Positions 36,810 to 45,213 of a stretch of 64,000 bases of DNA are shown here, in pieces. The notes under the pieces are model-generated. The model was not told where the DNA came from and made no database searches. It was given only the letters and a program-made list of their open reading frames with translations. The stretch comes from Micromonospora sp. WMMD1102 (GTDB lineage: Bacteria; Actinomycetota; Actinomycetes; Mycobacteriales; Micromonosporaceae). Location: contig NZ_JARUBN010000001.1 of NCBI RefSeq assembly GCF_029626265.1, positions 3,472,001 through 3,536,000 on the forward strand, written 5' to 3'. Every line of letters starts with the position of its first letter. Positions within the stretch are counted from its first letter, which is position 1. The translations under genes were made by a program, and so were the position numbers.

Positions 36810-37676
36810 GTGCATCACACGGAACAGAATGATCCCGGACAGGACACCGGAGCCCAGGCTGACCGTTCGGCCGACACCGGCTCCACCGCCCAGGTAACCA
36901 GCCGACACCGGGTGCCGGCGCCGCGACGGCTGCGTCGGACCCGGGCACTGCTCTCGTCCCGCCCGGTACGGGTCGGCGCGGTCGCCGCGGTGGCCTGCTG
37001 CCTCGGCACTGTGGTCTTCGTCGAGTCGAGGACGGCCAGCACGCCGGCCGGACCCGCGCCGGCCGACCTGCTCGCCGAGCGCGCCGCCAGCGCCGAACGC
37101 CAGCCCGCCTCCCGGGCCACCGAACGCGCTCCGGCGCCGACCCCGACCGCCACGCCGAGCAGTACCCCCGCCGCCACCCCGACCGCCCGACCGACAACGG
37201 CCCGGACCAAGGTGACCCGGGCGAGCAGGAAGCCCAGCCGGCCGACCCCGGTCGCCGGACTCACCCAGACACAGATGGACAACGCACACACAATCGTCCA
37301 GGTCGGCGTGAAGATGGACATCCCGCGCCGCGGCCTGGTGGTCGCGATCGCCACCGCCATGCAGGAGAGCAACCTCTACAACCTCGCCAGCGGCGCACTG
37401 CCGGAGTCGCTGGACCACCCGAACCAGGGCGTCGGCTACGACCACGACTCGGTCGGGCTGTTCCAGCAGCGGCCCAGCTCCGGCTGGGGCACGGTCGCCG
37501 ACCTGATGCGCCCGGCGTACGCGGCCGAGCAGTTCTACGCGGCCCTGCTGGAAATCCCCGGCTGGCAGCAGATGAGCGTGGCCGCCGCCGCCCAGTCGGT
37601 GCAGATATCGGCCTTCCCCGACGCGTACGCCCAGCACGAACAGCGGGCCAGCACCGTGGTCGAGGCCCTCGGCTGA
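36810..37676 (+). CDS. Membrane-anchored lysozyme-like (lytic transglycosylase-type) protein
   Basis: A 288-residue protein: a basic N-terminus, one TM helix (PVRVGAVAAVACCLGTVVFV, ~residues 52-71), a long Pro/Thr/Ala linker, then a C-terminal domain (from ~175) with IATAMQESNLYNLA, YDHDSVGLFQQRPSSGWG and a closing AQSVQISAFPDAYAQHE. This is the lysozyme-like domain frequent in actinomycete secreted proteins; the Glu of MQES is the likely catalytic acid acting on peptidoglycan. The GTG start matches a leaderless layout. It converges with speE (16-nt gap). Confidence 0.82.
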   Translation: MHHTEQNDPGQDTGAQADRSADTGSTAQVTSRHRVPAPRRLRRTRALLSSRPVRVGAVAAVACCLGTVVFVESRTASTPAGPAPADLLAERAASAERQPASRATERAPAPTPTATPSSTPAATPTARPTTARTKVTRASRKPSRPTPVAGLTQTQMDNAHTIVQVGVKMDIPRRGLVVAIATAMQESNLYNLASGALPESLDHPNQGVGYDHDSVGLFQQRPSSGWGTVADLMRPAYAAEQFYAALLEIPGWQQMSVAAAAQSVQISAFPDAYAQHEQRASTVVEALG

Positions 37677-37692
37677 CCGCACGCCGGCCCGC

Positions 37693-39276
37693 TCAGTAGC
37701 GGCGCCACTCCGCGCGGGCGTACTCCAGCACCCGGGGGTGCAGCAGGGTCGACGGCGGCAACTCCAGCCGCGGCCGGTCCGGCGGGAAGTTCGCGGCGGC
37801 CCGCAGCGTCCCCGCGTCCAGATGACGCAGCGCGGGCACGTCGGCCGGCAGCCCCAACTCCGGCGCGACCGGGCCGGGGGCGGCGAGCAGGAATCCCCAG
37901 TCGCCGAACGAGGGCACGTCGACGTGGTACGGCACGCTGGCGAACCCGGCCGAGCGCAGCGACGCCGCCACGCACCAGTACGAGCGGGGCGCGAAGTACG
38001 GCGAGCCGGCCTGCACCACCACCCGTCCCCGCTCGGCGACCGCCGCCCGGACCAGCGAATAGAACTCGACCGAGTAGAGCTTGGCGGTAGCCGTCTCGTC
38101 CGGGTCCGGCAGGTCCACCACCACCGCGTCGAACCGGGCCGGCTGGCCGCGCAGCCAGGCGAAGGCGTCGGCGTTGACCATCCGGACCCGGGGATCGGCG
38201 AAGGCGTCCCGGTTCAGGGCTCGAAGTTGCGGCTCGGTCCGGGCCAGCCGTACCACCGCCGGATCCAGCTCCACCACGGTGACCGTGCCGACGTCGGGAT
38301 AGCGCAGCAGTTCCCGTACGGCGAGCCCGTCGCCGCCGCCGAGCACCAGTACCGATCCCCGGGTGCCGGCCAGCACCGGGTGCACCAGCGCCTCGTGGTA
38401 GCGGTATTCGTCGACCGAGCTGAACTGGAGGTCGCCGTTGAGGTAGAGCCGCAGGTCGGTGACGCCCTGCGAGACGAGCGGCACCGACCGGGTCAGCACG
38501 ATCTCCTGGTACGCGCTCCGCTCGGCGTGCACCACCGGGTCCCGAAAGAGCTGCTGCCGGGCGGTCACCTCGAAGTCGGCGGCGGACAGGTACGCGTACC
38601 CGAGGAGGAGGCCGACGGCGACGGTGCCGGCGGCCAGCCCGACCCGGACCCGGGCGGTCAGCTCCCGCCGGAAGACCGTGCCGACCAGGGCCAGCCCGGC
38701 CAGCGCGTTCACCACCCCGACCACGAGCACCCCGCGCAACTGGCCGAAGAACGGCATCAGCAGGAACGGGAAGGCGAGCCCGCCGAGCAGCGCGCCGACG
38801 TAGTCGGCGGCGAACAGGTCGGCGACGGCGCTGCCGGCGGACTGTGCCCGGATCCGCTGGAGCAGCACCATCAGCAGCGGGATCTCCGCCCCGATCAGCA
38901 ACCCGAGCAGCAGGGCGGTGCAGACCAGGGCCGGGGCGTAGAGGTCGAGCCAGGCGAAGGCGGCGTAGAGGCCGAGCACGGAGAGTCCGCCGAAGAGCGC
39001 CAGGGCGAGTTCGACGACCGCGAACGCGGCGGCGGCCCGGTGCTGGAACGGCTTGGCGGCCAGCGCCCCGAGCCCCATCGCGAAGACCATCACACCGAGC
39101 ACTATCGACGCCTGCCCGACGGTGTCCCCGACCAGATAGCTGCCGAGCGCGACCAGGGCCAGTTCGTAGACCAGGCCGCAGGCGGCACAGACGAAGACGG
39201 CAGCCAGCACCCCCGCCCGGGCCGCCCGGCGCCGTGGCCGCCCCGCCGGTGCCGGGTCGGCCGGGACAGCGGTCAT
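37693..39276 (-). CDS. speE: Membrane-fused polyamine aminopropyltransferase (spermidine synthase-like)
   Basis: A 527-residue protein with seven or eight N-terminal helices (residues ~20-215) fused to a C-terminal spermidine-synthase domain: DLRLYLNGDLQFSSVDEYRY, VLVLGGGDGLAVREL (SAM site) and DAVVVDLPDPDE. The soluble domain transfers aminopropyl groups from decarboxylated SAM; the membrane half is of unknown role. It is the last gene of the DUF4178-DUF2617-DUF4247-DUF350 cluster and overlaps its neighbour by 4 nt. Whether it truly makes spermidine is unknown, so the symbol denotes family. Confidence 0.88.
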   Translation of the reverse strand: MTAVPADPAPAGRPRRRAARAGVLAAVFVCAACGLVYELALVALGSYLVGDTVGQASIVLGVMVFAMGLGALAAKPFQHRAAAAFAVVELALALFGGLSVLGLYAAFAWLDLYAPALVCTALLLGLLIGAEIPLLMVLLQRIRAQSAGSAVADLFAADYVGALLGGLAFPFLLMPFFGQLRGVLVVGVVNALAGLALVGTVFRRELTARVRVGLAAGTVAVGLLLGYAYLSAADFEVTARQQLFRDPVVHAERSAYQEIVLTRSVPLVSQGVTDLRLYLNGDLQFSSVDEYRYHEALVHPVLAGTRGSVLVLGGGDGLAVRELLRYPDVGTVTVVELDPAVVRLARTEPQLRALNRDAFADPRVRMVNADAFAWLRGQPARFDAVVVDLPDPDETATAKLYSVEFYSLVRAAVAERGRVVVQAGSPYFAPRSYWCVAASLRSAGFASVPYHVDVPSFGDWGFLLAAPGPVAPELGLPADVPALRHLDAGTLRAAANFPPDRPRLELPPSTLLHPRVLEYARAEWRRY

Positions 39277-40079
39277 CGGCGCCGGCGCTCGAAGACGCCG
39301 ATGGCCAGGAAGATGGCGGTGAGCAGCAGAATCCCGGCGGCACCGAGCAGCAGGACCCAGCGGTCGCGCCAGAAGTCGCTCCCGGCATCGGCCAACGGCG
39401 CGGGCGACGCGGTGGGCGCGGGTGTCGCGGTCGGCGAGATCGGTGCGGTCGGTGCGGTCGGTGGTGGGGAGGCCGGGGCGGAGCCGGTCTCCGAGACCAG
39501 CAGCGGCAGGAAGACGGCGGCCCGGCAGACCGCCCAGCCGGGGTCGTCGACGAACTGCTTCGCGTCGACGCCGAGCCGGGCGAGTCCCCGGTCGAAGTCG
39601 ACGTGCGCCAGGTCGGGCGAGCTGCTCACCCGGTAGACGGCGCTGTCCTCCGACTCGCTGCTCTCCGAGGTGTACCAGATCGCCGCGTCGACCTCCGCCC
39701 AGCGCGGGCAGCGGGCCGGATCGCTGTCCACCGGTACGTTGTCGCCGAGGTTGGAGCCGACGCTGACCGGCGGGGCGCCGAACGCCGCTCCGCCGGTGCG
39801 CAGCCGCCAGCCGTAGCAGATCTGCTGCGTGCCGTACGCCCGCTGGAGCAGCGTGACGGTGTCGGTCCGTTCCACCGGCCCGGGCGGCGGCACCACCGTG
39901 CTGCCGTCGTCCCGGCTGAACGCACCCAGCGCGACGAAACCCACGATGGCCAGGAGCACCAGCACTCCCAGCCCGGCCTTGAGCCGCTTCGCGGTCTGCT
40001 CGGCCACCTTCGCCCGGCCGGCGGCGGCCCAGCGCGCGTTCGCGCTCCGCCCGCCGCTCCCCCTTCCGCCAGCCGCCAT
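39273..40079 (-). CDS. Hypothetical double-TM protein in the DUF350/speE cluster
   Basis: A 268-residue protein with a basic N-terminus, one helix (LGVLVLLAIVGFVALGAF), an extracytoplasmic domain of ~150 residues with Cys pairs (QQICYGWRL, ARCPRWAEVDAAIWY, WAVCRAAVFLPLL), a Thr/Ala/Pro stalk and a final helix (VLLLGAAGILLLTAIFLAIG) before basic residues. It overlaps speE by 4 nt and the DUF350 gene by 1 nt (TGATG), so it is part of the same mRNA. No family name recognised; conserved position suggests a shared envelope function. Confidence 0.75.
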   Translation of the reverse strand: MAAGGRGSGGRSANARWAAAGRAKVAEQTAKRLKAGLGVLVLLAIVGFVALGAFSRDDGSTVVPPPGPVERTDTVTLLQRAYGTQQICYGWRLRTGGAAFGAPPVSVGSNLGDNVPVDSDPARCPRWAEVDAAIWYTSESSESEDSAVYRVSSSPDLAHVDFDRGLARLGVDAKQFVDDPGWAVCRAAVFLPLLVSETGSAPASPPPTAPTAPISPTATPAPTASPAPLADAGSDFWRDRWVLLLGAAGILLLTAIFLAIGVFERRRR

Positions 40080-40504
40080 CAGCTGATCGCGGCCGCGATG
40101 ACGGCGCCGGTCGCCAGGTGCACGACCGCCGAGACCCAGACCGCCGGATGCGGCTCCGGGTCGACCAGGATCTCGCCGAGCCGGCCCGGGGTGACCAGGT
40201 CGAGCAGCAGGAACGAGCCGGCCATCAGCAGCAGACCGAGCAGTCCGTACGCGGCGCTGCCCACGATCCCGTCGACGAAGTCGTCGTGGCTCACCACGAT
40301 CGCGGTGGTGACGATGACGCCCACACCGACCAGGTTCGAGGCGAGCAGCAGGGCCGCGTTGCGGTTGCGGTCGGCCCAGATCAGGTCGTGCAGCCGGCCC
40401 GGGGTGGCCACGTCGACGAGCAGGTAGCCGACGGCCATCAGCACGAGCCCGACCACCCCGTAGGCGAGGGTGGCCAGCAGGTCGGTGGCGAGGGTCGTCA
40501 ACAC
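40079..40504 (-). CDS. DUF350 membrane protein
   Basis: A 141-residue protein with two repeats of a two-helix DUF350 unit: LAYGVVGLVLMAVGYLLVDV-TPGRLHDLI and SAAYGLLGLLLMAGSFLLLD-TPGRLGEIL. DUF350 (YjfL-like) proteins are membrane partners of PspA/YjfC-type systems; the molecular role is unknown. The GTG at 40504 has GGAG 7 nt upstream. It overlaps the downstream gene by 1 nt. Confidence 0.85.
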   Translation of the reverse strand: MLTTLATDLLATLAYGVVGLVLMAVGYLLVDVATPGRLHDLIWADRNRNAALLLASNLVGVGVIVTTAIVVSHDDFVDGIVGSAAYGLLGLLLMAGSFLLLDLVTPGRLGEILVDPEPHPAVWVSAVVHLATGAVIAAAIS

Positions 40505-40551
40505 ATCAGGCTCCGGGGGGGATGAGGAGAAGGGGGTGTGTGGTGGAGCGG

Positions 40552-40977
40552 TTACTTGCCGGCGCCGGGACCGCCGCCACGGACCGAACTGCCGCGCCCC
40601 CAGCCCCAGGCGTTGCCGACCGTGCTCGAATAACGGGGATACGCGGTGACCAGGCGTTCCAGCAGGATCAGCGAGCCGCCGGCCAGCGGCAGGATCACCA
40701 CCGAGTCCTCGTCGTAGCGCAGGTAGACGCCACTGGCGTCGACGTACTCGTCGGCCGGGCGCCAGGTCTCGGTGATCTCCTCGGCGACCACGCTCGGCGA
40801 GGAGTCCGACCGGTACGCCCTCGCGTCCGTGCCGATGTCCTGGGCCGCCGCGCGAGCGTACCGGTCCTGCACGTACCCGCGCGGCGAGAAGTTGCCGTGG
40901 AAGATGGCGAAGCCGGCGAGCAACACGCCGACCAGGGCGAACGCGCCACCGACCAGGAACCATCCGCGGTACCTCAT
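40552..40977 (-). CDS. DUF4247 protein
   Basis: A 141-residue protein with one N-terminal TM helix (residues ~7-26) and an extracytoplasmic domain with GNFSPRGYVQDRYARAAAQD and EEITETWRPADEYVDASGVY followed by LRYDEDSVVILPLAGGSLI, the DUF4247 pattern. It ends in a Gly-rich tail (SSVRGGGPGAGK). The ATG overlaps the DUF2617 stop (ATGA). Function unknown; always found in this cluster type as far as I recall. Confidence 0.82.
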   Translation of the reverse strand: MRYRGWFLVGGAFALVGVLLAGFAIFHGNFSPRGYVQDRYARAAAQDIGTDARAYRSDSSPSVVAEEITETWRPADEYVDASGVYLRYDEDSVVILPLAGGSLILLERLVTAYPRYSSTVGNAWGWGRGSSVRGGGPGAGK

Positions 40978-41510
40978 ACCGCCGCCACCACCGTCTCCGT
41001 CTCGACCACTTCACCACTTCCCGGGTACGCGTGCCAGGTGCGCCAACCGATCCGACCGGTCCCGGCAGCGTCTCGCCCGCCGGGGCGGCCCACCCGCAGC
41101 GCCGTGATCGCGTCCGGGCCGCCGGGAAAGACCCCGACCAGGGCGTACGGGTCGCCGGCCAGGTCCCGCCGCAGCCGGGCGGCACACTCCGACAACCGGG
41201 CCGGGCTCAACTGCCGGACCCGGGCGGTGAACCGGTAGCCGGTGGCCGGGTCGGCCAGGGTCGCCGGCAGTTCGGGGCGCCGGCCGGGCAGGCAGGCCAC
41301 CGTCTCGATCAGCCCGCCGTCCGGACCGTCCAGCACCACCTGGTGCGAGGCGCCGAGCAGCCGGAGCTGGAGCCGCGTGCCGGGGCGGCCGAGCCGGGTC
41401 AACCGGCCGAGGTCGAGCAGGTGCAGCGCGGGCTGTTCCGGGGTGTCGAGCGCCAGGCTGAGTTCGGCGGCGGTGGTGTCCTCGTACGCGGTGTCCAGGT
41501 TGACCAGCAT
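40974..41510 (-). CDS. DUF2617 protein
   Basis: A 178-residue soluble protein: MLVNLDTAYEDTTAAELSLA at the start, then LRLLGASHQVVLDG and CLPGRRPELPATLAD, and a central GDPYALVGVFPGGPDAITAL, matching DUF2617. It lies 3 nt after the DUF4178 stop and overlaps DUF4247 by 4 nt. No enzymatic motif is visible. Confidence 0.85.
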   Translation of the reverse strand: MLVNLDTAYEDTTAAELSLALDTPEQPALHLLDLGRLTRLGRPGTRLQLRLLGASHQVVLDGPDGGLIETVACLPGRRPELPATLADPATGYRFTARVRQLSPARLSECAARLRRDLAGDPYALVGVFPGGPDAITALRVGRPGGRDAAGTGRIGWRTWHAYPGSGEVVETETVVAAV

Positions 41511-41513
41511 CGT

Positions 41514-42179
41514 TCAGCCGACCCGCCCGGTCGGGGTGTCGGCGCCGTCCGTCTGCTGTGGATAGATCCGCACCTCGGCCCGGTGCAGCCGGTCACCCGT
41601 GCCGACCTCCCAGCGCCCGCTGTCGCCGTACGCCTCGAAGGAGAGCGGGGTGCCGTCGGCGGCGGCGTAGTCGTGGTAGCGGACCGTGCCGGTCGGGTCC
41701 AGCCCGGTGCTGCCCAGCGCGGTGAAGGTGGCCCGTCCCGACTCCTTGCGCCGGTACCGCCGGCCGCCGACCTCCAGCTCGGCCGGCCCCGGGTCGACGC
41801 CCACCTCCGGCAGCGCGGTCCAGAGCACCATCTCCAGGTCGGGATCCTCCTCGACGGAGAGCCAGAGCTTGCCGCCCCGGGCGTCGTCGAGCAGGTGCTC
41901 CGCCCAGCTCCAGCCGTCCTCGCGCAGCCGCAGCGTGCCACGCACCCCGTAGGAGGTGTGCCGGATCTCCACCAGGTCGCCGGGCTTGAGGGTGCGCGGG
42001 TCGCCGCGCAGCGCGTCGGCGTCGTCGTCCACGGTCCGGAAGGGATCGCCCACCGGCCCGCCGGACGGCCCGCCGGTGCGCTTCCGGGCGGCGCGCAGCG
42101 CCAGCACCGCCACCGCTACCCCTGCCGCCGCGATCAGCAGACCCACTGCCGCCACCAGGTACGCCGTCGCCCCGTTCAA
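41514..42179 (-). CDS. DUF4178 membrane-anchored protein
   Basis: A 221-residue protein, first of the cluster. A TTG start is inferred: AAGGAG lies 8 nt upstream and the sequence immediately enters a TM helix (MNGATAYLVAAVGLLIAAAG). The soluble domain reads TLKPGDLVEIRHTSYGVRGT, WLSVEEDPDLEMVLWTALPE and a later RYRRKESGRATF, typical of DUF4178. DUF4178 proteins co-occur with DUF350 and PspA-like systems. Function unknown. Confidence 0.82.
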   Translation of the reverse strand: MNGATAYLVAAVGLLIAAAGVAVAVLALRAARKRTGGPSGGPVGDPFRTVDDDADALRGDPRTLKPGDLVEIRHTSYGVRGTLRLREDGWSWAEHLLDDARGGKLWLSVEEDPDLEMVLWTALPEVGVDPGPAELEVGGRRYRRKESGRATFTALGSTGLDPTGTVRYHDYAAADGTPLSFEAYGDSGRWEVGTGDRLHRAEVRIYPQQTDGADTPTGRVG

Positions 42180-42397
42180 GCCCCGCGCTCCTTCCGATCC
42201 CGCTGGGCGCCGACGGTAACAAGGTCACGCACGTCACCGACAGGGCGTGATCGAAAATGGGGCCGATGGGCGGGTTGATCACCGCCGGAACGGCCCGTCG
42301 GGCCCGGCTCCGCCTGGTCCGACGATCAGGCGGCCAGGGCGGGCCGGCGCGGGTGCTCCGGACGTGAGGTCCCAGACCAGCCAGGACGGAGCGGGCC

Positions 42398-42497
42398 GGT
42401 GCTCGCGGGCAGGTGCTCGCGGGCCGGTGCTCCCGGGCGGGTGCTCCCGGCGGGTGCTCCGGGTGCGGGGACTCAGGGGGCCGGGACTCAGGGGGCC
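42398..42497. repeat. Short tandem repeats in the 308-bp gap before the DUF4178 gene
   Basis: The gap 42180-42487 contains five copies of GGTGCTC at 42398, 42412, 42426, 42440 and 42453 (14-bp period), followed by a perfect 15-bp tandem repeat (42468-42482, 42483-42497) that runs over the DivIVA stop codon. The left part holds the DUF4178 promoter region, in which no clear boxes stand out. No gene is seen. Confidence 0.8.
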
Positions 42498-42988
42498 GGG
42501 GCCGGCAGTGCCCCGTCCGGCGTCACCGACCGGTGCGCGGCCGGCCGCTGGTCGCCGGGTCGGGCCGTGCCGCGCAGGATCTCGTCCGCCCGTTCGGCGC
42601 GGATCCGCCGCGCGTGCAGCGCCGTCTCGAAGTCCCGCCGGGCCTGCACCGCCTCGGCGTAGACCTGGTCCCGCACCAGCCGAGCCTCCGCCCGGGCTGC
42701 CTCGAGGTCGGCCCGGGCCCGGGCCAGGATCTGGGCCGCCTCCCGCTCGGCGGTCAGCACGAGCTGCCGGGCGACCGGCTCCGACGGCGGCCCGGCGTCG
42801 GGGACCGGCCGCGCACTCAGCGACTCGCCCAGCTGACTGAGTTCGGCCCGCAGCCGGGCCAGCTCCGGATCCGTCCGTGCGGCGGCGTCCGTCCGCGCCG
42901 CCAGCCGGGCCAGCCGCGTACCCAGATCCTCCAGGCAGCGGTCGACCTGGTCCTGGTCGTAACCGATCTCGACGACGGAGAACTCCAT
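42488..42988 (-). CDS. DivIVA-like coiled-coil protein
   Basis: A 166-residue protein beginning MEFSVVEIGYDQDQVDRCLE, the DivIVA N-terminal membrane-targeting pattern, then continuous heptad coiled coil (LARLRAELSQLGESL, AAQILARARADLEAARAEAR) to about residue 140 and a Pro/Ala-rich end. DivIVA proteins mark curved membranes and organise polar growth; short paralogues like this are common in actinobacteria. GGGGGCG precedes the ATG. The 3' end overlaps a 15-bp tandem repeat. Confidence 0.78.
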   Translation of the reverse strand: MEFSVVEIGYDQDQVDRCLEDLGTRLARLAARTDAAARTDPELARLRAELSQLGESLSARPVPDAGPPSEPVARQLVLTAEREAAQILARARADLEAARAEARLVRDQVYAEAVQARRDFETALHARRIRAERADEILRGTARPGDQRPAAHRSVTPDGALPAPAP

Positions 42989-43073
42989 GCTTCGCCCCCA
43001 GGAAGCCGATGTCACCTACACCTGGAATCCTGGTCAACCGGCGCGGCTCACCGGGGCGGATCGGAAAAACTGT

Positions 43074-43105
43074 TCAGCATGCGGTCGGGTCAGCATGCGG
43101 TCGGG
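43074..43105. repeat. 16-bp tandem repeat, two perfect copies
   Basis: TCAGCATGCGGTCGGG occurs at 43074-43089 and 43090-43105, between the DivIVA-like gene and the response regulator gene; a GGTCGGGTCGGCCCGACC hairpin near the regulator stop could terminate transcription. Confidence 0.85.
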
Positions 43106-43150
43106 CGGGTCGGGGTGGGTGGCGAGTCGCGGTCGGGTCGGCCCGACCGA

Positions 43151-43609
43151 TCAGCCGGCCGGGGTGGGCGGCTTCGGCAGCACCACAACCTGCCCGAAGA
43201 ACTCGTCGATCCGCCGGATCACGTCGTTGAAGTCGTCCAGGTCGATCGGCTTCGTGACGTACGCGTTGGCCCGCAGGTTGTAGCTGCCGAGGATGTCCGT
43301 GTCGGCGTTCGACGTGGTGAGTACGACGATCGGGATCGTGCGCAGGTTGTCGTCGCTCTTGACCTTGTCAAGCACCTGCCGGCCGTCCATCCGGGGCATG
43401 TTCAGGTCCAGCAGGATCATGTCCGGCCGGCTCGCCTCCCGGTGCCGCCCCTCGCGGAGCAGGAACTCCATCGCCTCTTCCCCGTCGCCGACCACGTCGA
43501 TCGACTTGGGCACCTCCGAGTCGGCCAGCGCCTCTTCGATCATCAGTACGTCGCCCGGGTCGTCGTCGACGACCAGGATGCGTACGGGGGTCGGCTCGGC
43601 TGCGTGCAC
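43151..43609 (-). CDS. Single-domain response regulator (Rcp1-type receiver)
   Basis: A 152-residue receiver without output domain: RILVVDDDPGDVLMIEEALA, phosphoacceptor D68 in MILLDLNMPRMDG, the switch Thr in VVLTTSNADTD and Lys in AYVTKPIDLDDF. The VDDDPGDxLMIEEAL start is typical of Rcp1/CheY-like regulators paired with phytochrome or hybrid kinases; no kinase gene is nearby. The GTG has AGAGGTAGG upstream. It probably acts by protein-protein signalling. Confidence 0.9.
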   Translation of the reverse strand: MHAAEPTPVRILVVDDDPGDVLMIEEALADSEVPKSIDVVGDGEEAMEFLLREGRHREASRPDMILLDLNMPRMDGRQVLDKVKSDDNLRTIPIVVLTTSNADTDILGSYNLRANAYVTKPIDLDDFNDVIRRIDEFFGQVVVLPKPPTPAG

Positions 43610-43730
43610 GGCGTACCTACCTCTGGTAATCGGGATGGTGCGGCGGCCACCCGCGTCACCAGCCCGGTGATGTGGTCTCCGGCGAGCCGTCGACCATCGA
43701 CGCGGCGTGCGAACTCTAGCCGATCAACGG

Positions 43731-44069
43731 TCACCCCAGGGCGGCCGGGTCATGCCCTTCCCGGTCATAGCGGAGCAAGTCGTCCAGGCCGCTGATCTGC
43801 AACACCCGCTCGACCCGCCCGGTCGCACCCGTCAACCGGAGCCAGCCGCCACGCGAGCCCGCCCGGTCGTCGCCCCGGACGAAGGCCGCCAGGCCGCTGG
43901 AGTCGCAGAAGGTCAGCTCGGCCAGGTCGACGAGCAGGCGCCGGTGCCCGTCGTCGACCAGTTGGTCGATCTCCGCGCTGAGCTTCGGCGCGGTGGTGAT
44001 GTCGAGTTCACCGCCGAGGTGGAGGCGCACCAGTTTCGGGTGCACGACATGCCTGACGGAGAAGAGCAC
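43731..44069 (-). CDS. STAS-domain anti-sigma factor antagonist
   Basis: A 112-residue STAS protein: VRLHLGGELDITTAPKLSAE, then LLVDLAELTFCDSSGLAAFV with the phosphorylatable Ser in DSSG (56-59). Such proteins bind and release anti-sigma factors in partner-switching systems. I prefer the GTG at 44069, with GGAGG 5 nt upstream, over a TTG at 44099 that would add ten residues but lies in an inverted repeat. The adjacent receiver gene (121-nt gap) suggests a signalling pair. Confidence 0.88.
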   Translation of the reverse strand: MLFSVRHVVHPKLVRLHLGGELDITTAPKLSAEIDQLVDDGHRRLLVDLAELTFCDSSGLAAFVRGDDRAGSRGGWLRLTGATGRVERVLQISGLDDLLRYDREGHDPAALG

Positions 44070-44098
44070 ACCCGCCTCCGTCCGGTCAGCCGTCGCCA

Positions 44099-44120
44099 AT
44101 ACTTGCAGTCAGGCAAGTAT
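44099..44120 (-). promoter_or_regulatory. Perfect 8-bp inverted repeat at the STAS promoter
   Basis: ATACTTGC (44099-44106) and GCAAGTAT (44113-44120) flank a 6-nt spacer directly upstream of the STAS gene; on the minus strand TATACT inside it can serve as a -10 box. The site is unusually AT-rich for this genome and looks like an operator. Confidence 0.45.
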
Positions 44121-44326
44121 ACGCATCAGCTAGATCGACATCGAGGCCGGCCAGGCTCATCGTGCCGTCCGGCAGGCGTACGGACACCGGGCCCGTGCGG
44201 CCCGAGGTTACCGGTGCGGCGAGCGTGCCGCCGCCCCGACCGGCGGACCGGTTTGCCGGGCATGGCGCAGGGAAGGCGCGCACGACCGGACAGCCGGAAA
44301 CGCACCCGGTCAGGAGGGAGAAACCG

Positions 44327-45175
44327 ATGTCCCAGCGGATCGTCCCCACGGTCACACTTCCGTCCGGCGAGGCGATCCCGGCGCTCGGTCAGGGCACCTG
44401 GGGAATGGCGGAGGACCCGGCACGCCGGGACGACGAGATCGCCGCGCTCCGCGCCGGGGTGGACGCCGGCCTCACCCTGATCGACACCGCCGAGGTGTAC
44501 GCCGACGGTGGCGCCGAGGACCTGGTCCGGGAGGCGCTCGGCGACCGGCGCGAGGAGGTCTTCCTGGTCACCAAGGTCTCCTCCGCACACGCGACCGTCA
44601 CCGGCACCGCCGACGCCTGCGCCCGCAGCCTGGAACGGCTCGGCACCGACCGGATCGACCTGTACCTGCTGCACCAGCGCGGCGACGCACCGCTGCCGGA
44701 GACGGTCGAGGCGTTCACCAGCCTGATCACCCAGGGACTCATCCGGCACTGGGGGGTGAGCAACTTCGACGTACCGGAGGTGGTCGAACTGGCCGCCATC
44801 CCGGGCGGTACCGCCGTGGAGACCGACCAGATCCCCTACAACCTCACCCGACGTGGCATCGAGTGGGACCTGCTGCCCCGCTGCCGCGCCGCCGGCCTGC
44901 CGGTGATGGCGTACTCGCCGCTGGAGCGGGGGCGGATGCTCGGGCACCCGGCACTGGCCCGGGTCGCCGGGCGGCACGGTGCCACCCCGGGGCAGGTGGG
45001 ACTCGCCTGGCTGCTGCGCCAGGACGGGGTCTGCACGGTGACCAAGGCGAGTACTCCGGAGCACGTCCGGGAGAACCGGGCGGCCCTCGAACTGGTCCTC
45101 ACCGAGGAGGACCTGGCCGAACTCGACCGGGCGTTCCCGGCACCCGACGGCCCCCGACCACTCGAACTACTCTGA
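44327..45175 (+). CDS. Aldo/keto reductase
   Basis: A 282-residue NADPH-dependent AKR with the full catalytic tetrad D53, Y58, K83 and H116 (LIDTAEVYADGG, VFLVTKVS, LYLLHQRG) and HWGVSNFDVPEV plus VTKASTPEHVREN near the C-terminus for cofactor binding. Substrates are probably small aldehydes or 2,5-diketo-gluconate-like sugars. AGGAGGGAG precedes the ATG at good spacing. It is divergent from the STAS gene. Confidence 0.92.
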   Translation: MSQRIVPTVTLPSGEAIPALGQGTWGMAEDPARRDDEIAALRAGVDAGLTLIDTAEVYADGGAEDLVREALGDRREEVFLVTKVSSAHATVTGTADACARSLERLGTDRIDLYLLHQRGDAPLPETVEAFTSLITQGLIRHWGVSNFDVPEVVELAAIPGGTAVETDQIPYNLTRRGIEWDLLPRCRAAGLPVMAYSPLERGRMLGHPALARVAGRHGATPGQVGLAWLLRQDGVCTVTKASTPEHVRENRAALELVLTEEDLAELDRAFPAPDGPRPLELL

Positions 45176-45213
45176 GCTGCCGGGACTTGTCCGGACAGTC
45201 TTGCGGACAGTCT

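Noticed and set aside
44086..44355. Minus-strand frame ending near the STAS gene (possible 24-residue leader)
   Set aside because: No ribosome-binding site before its internal ATG, and it lies over the promoter of the STAS gene and the start of the AKR gene.
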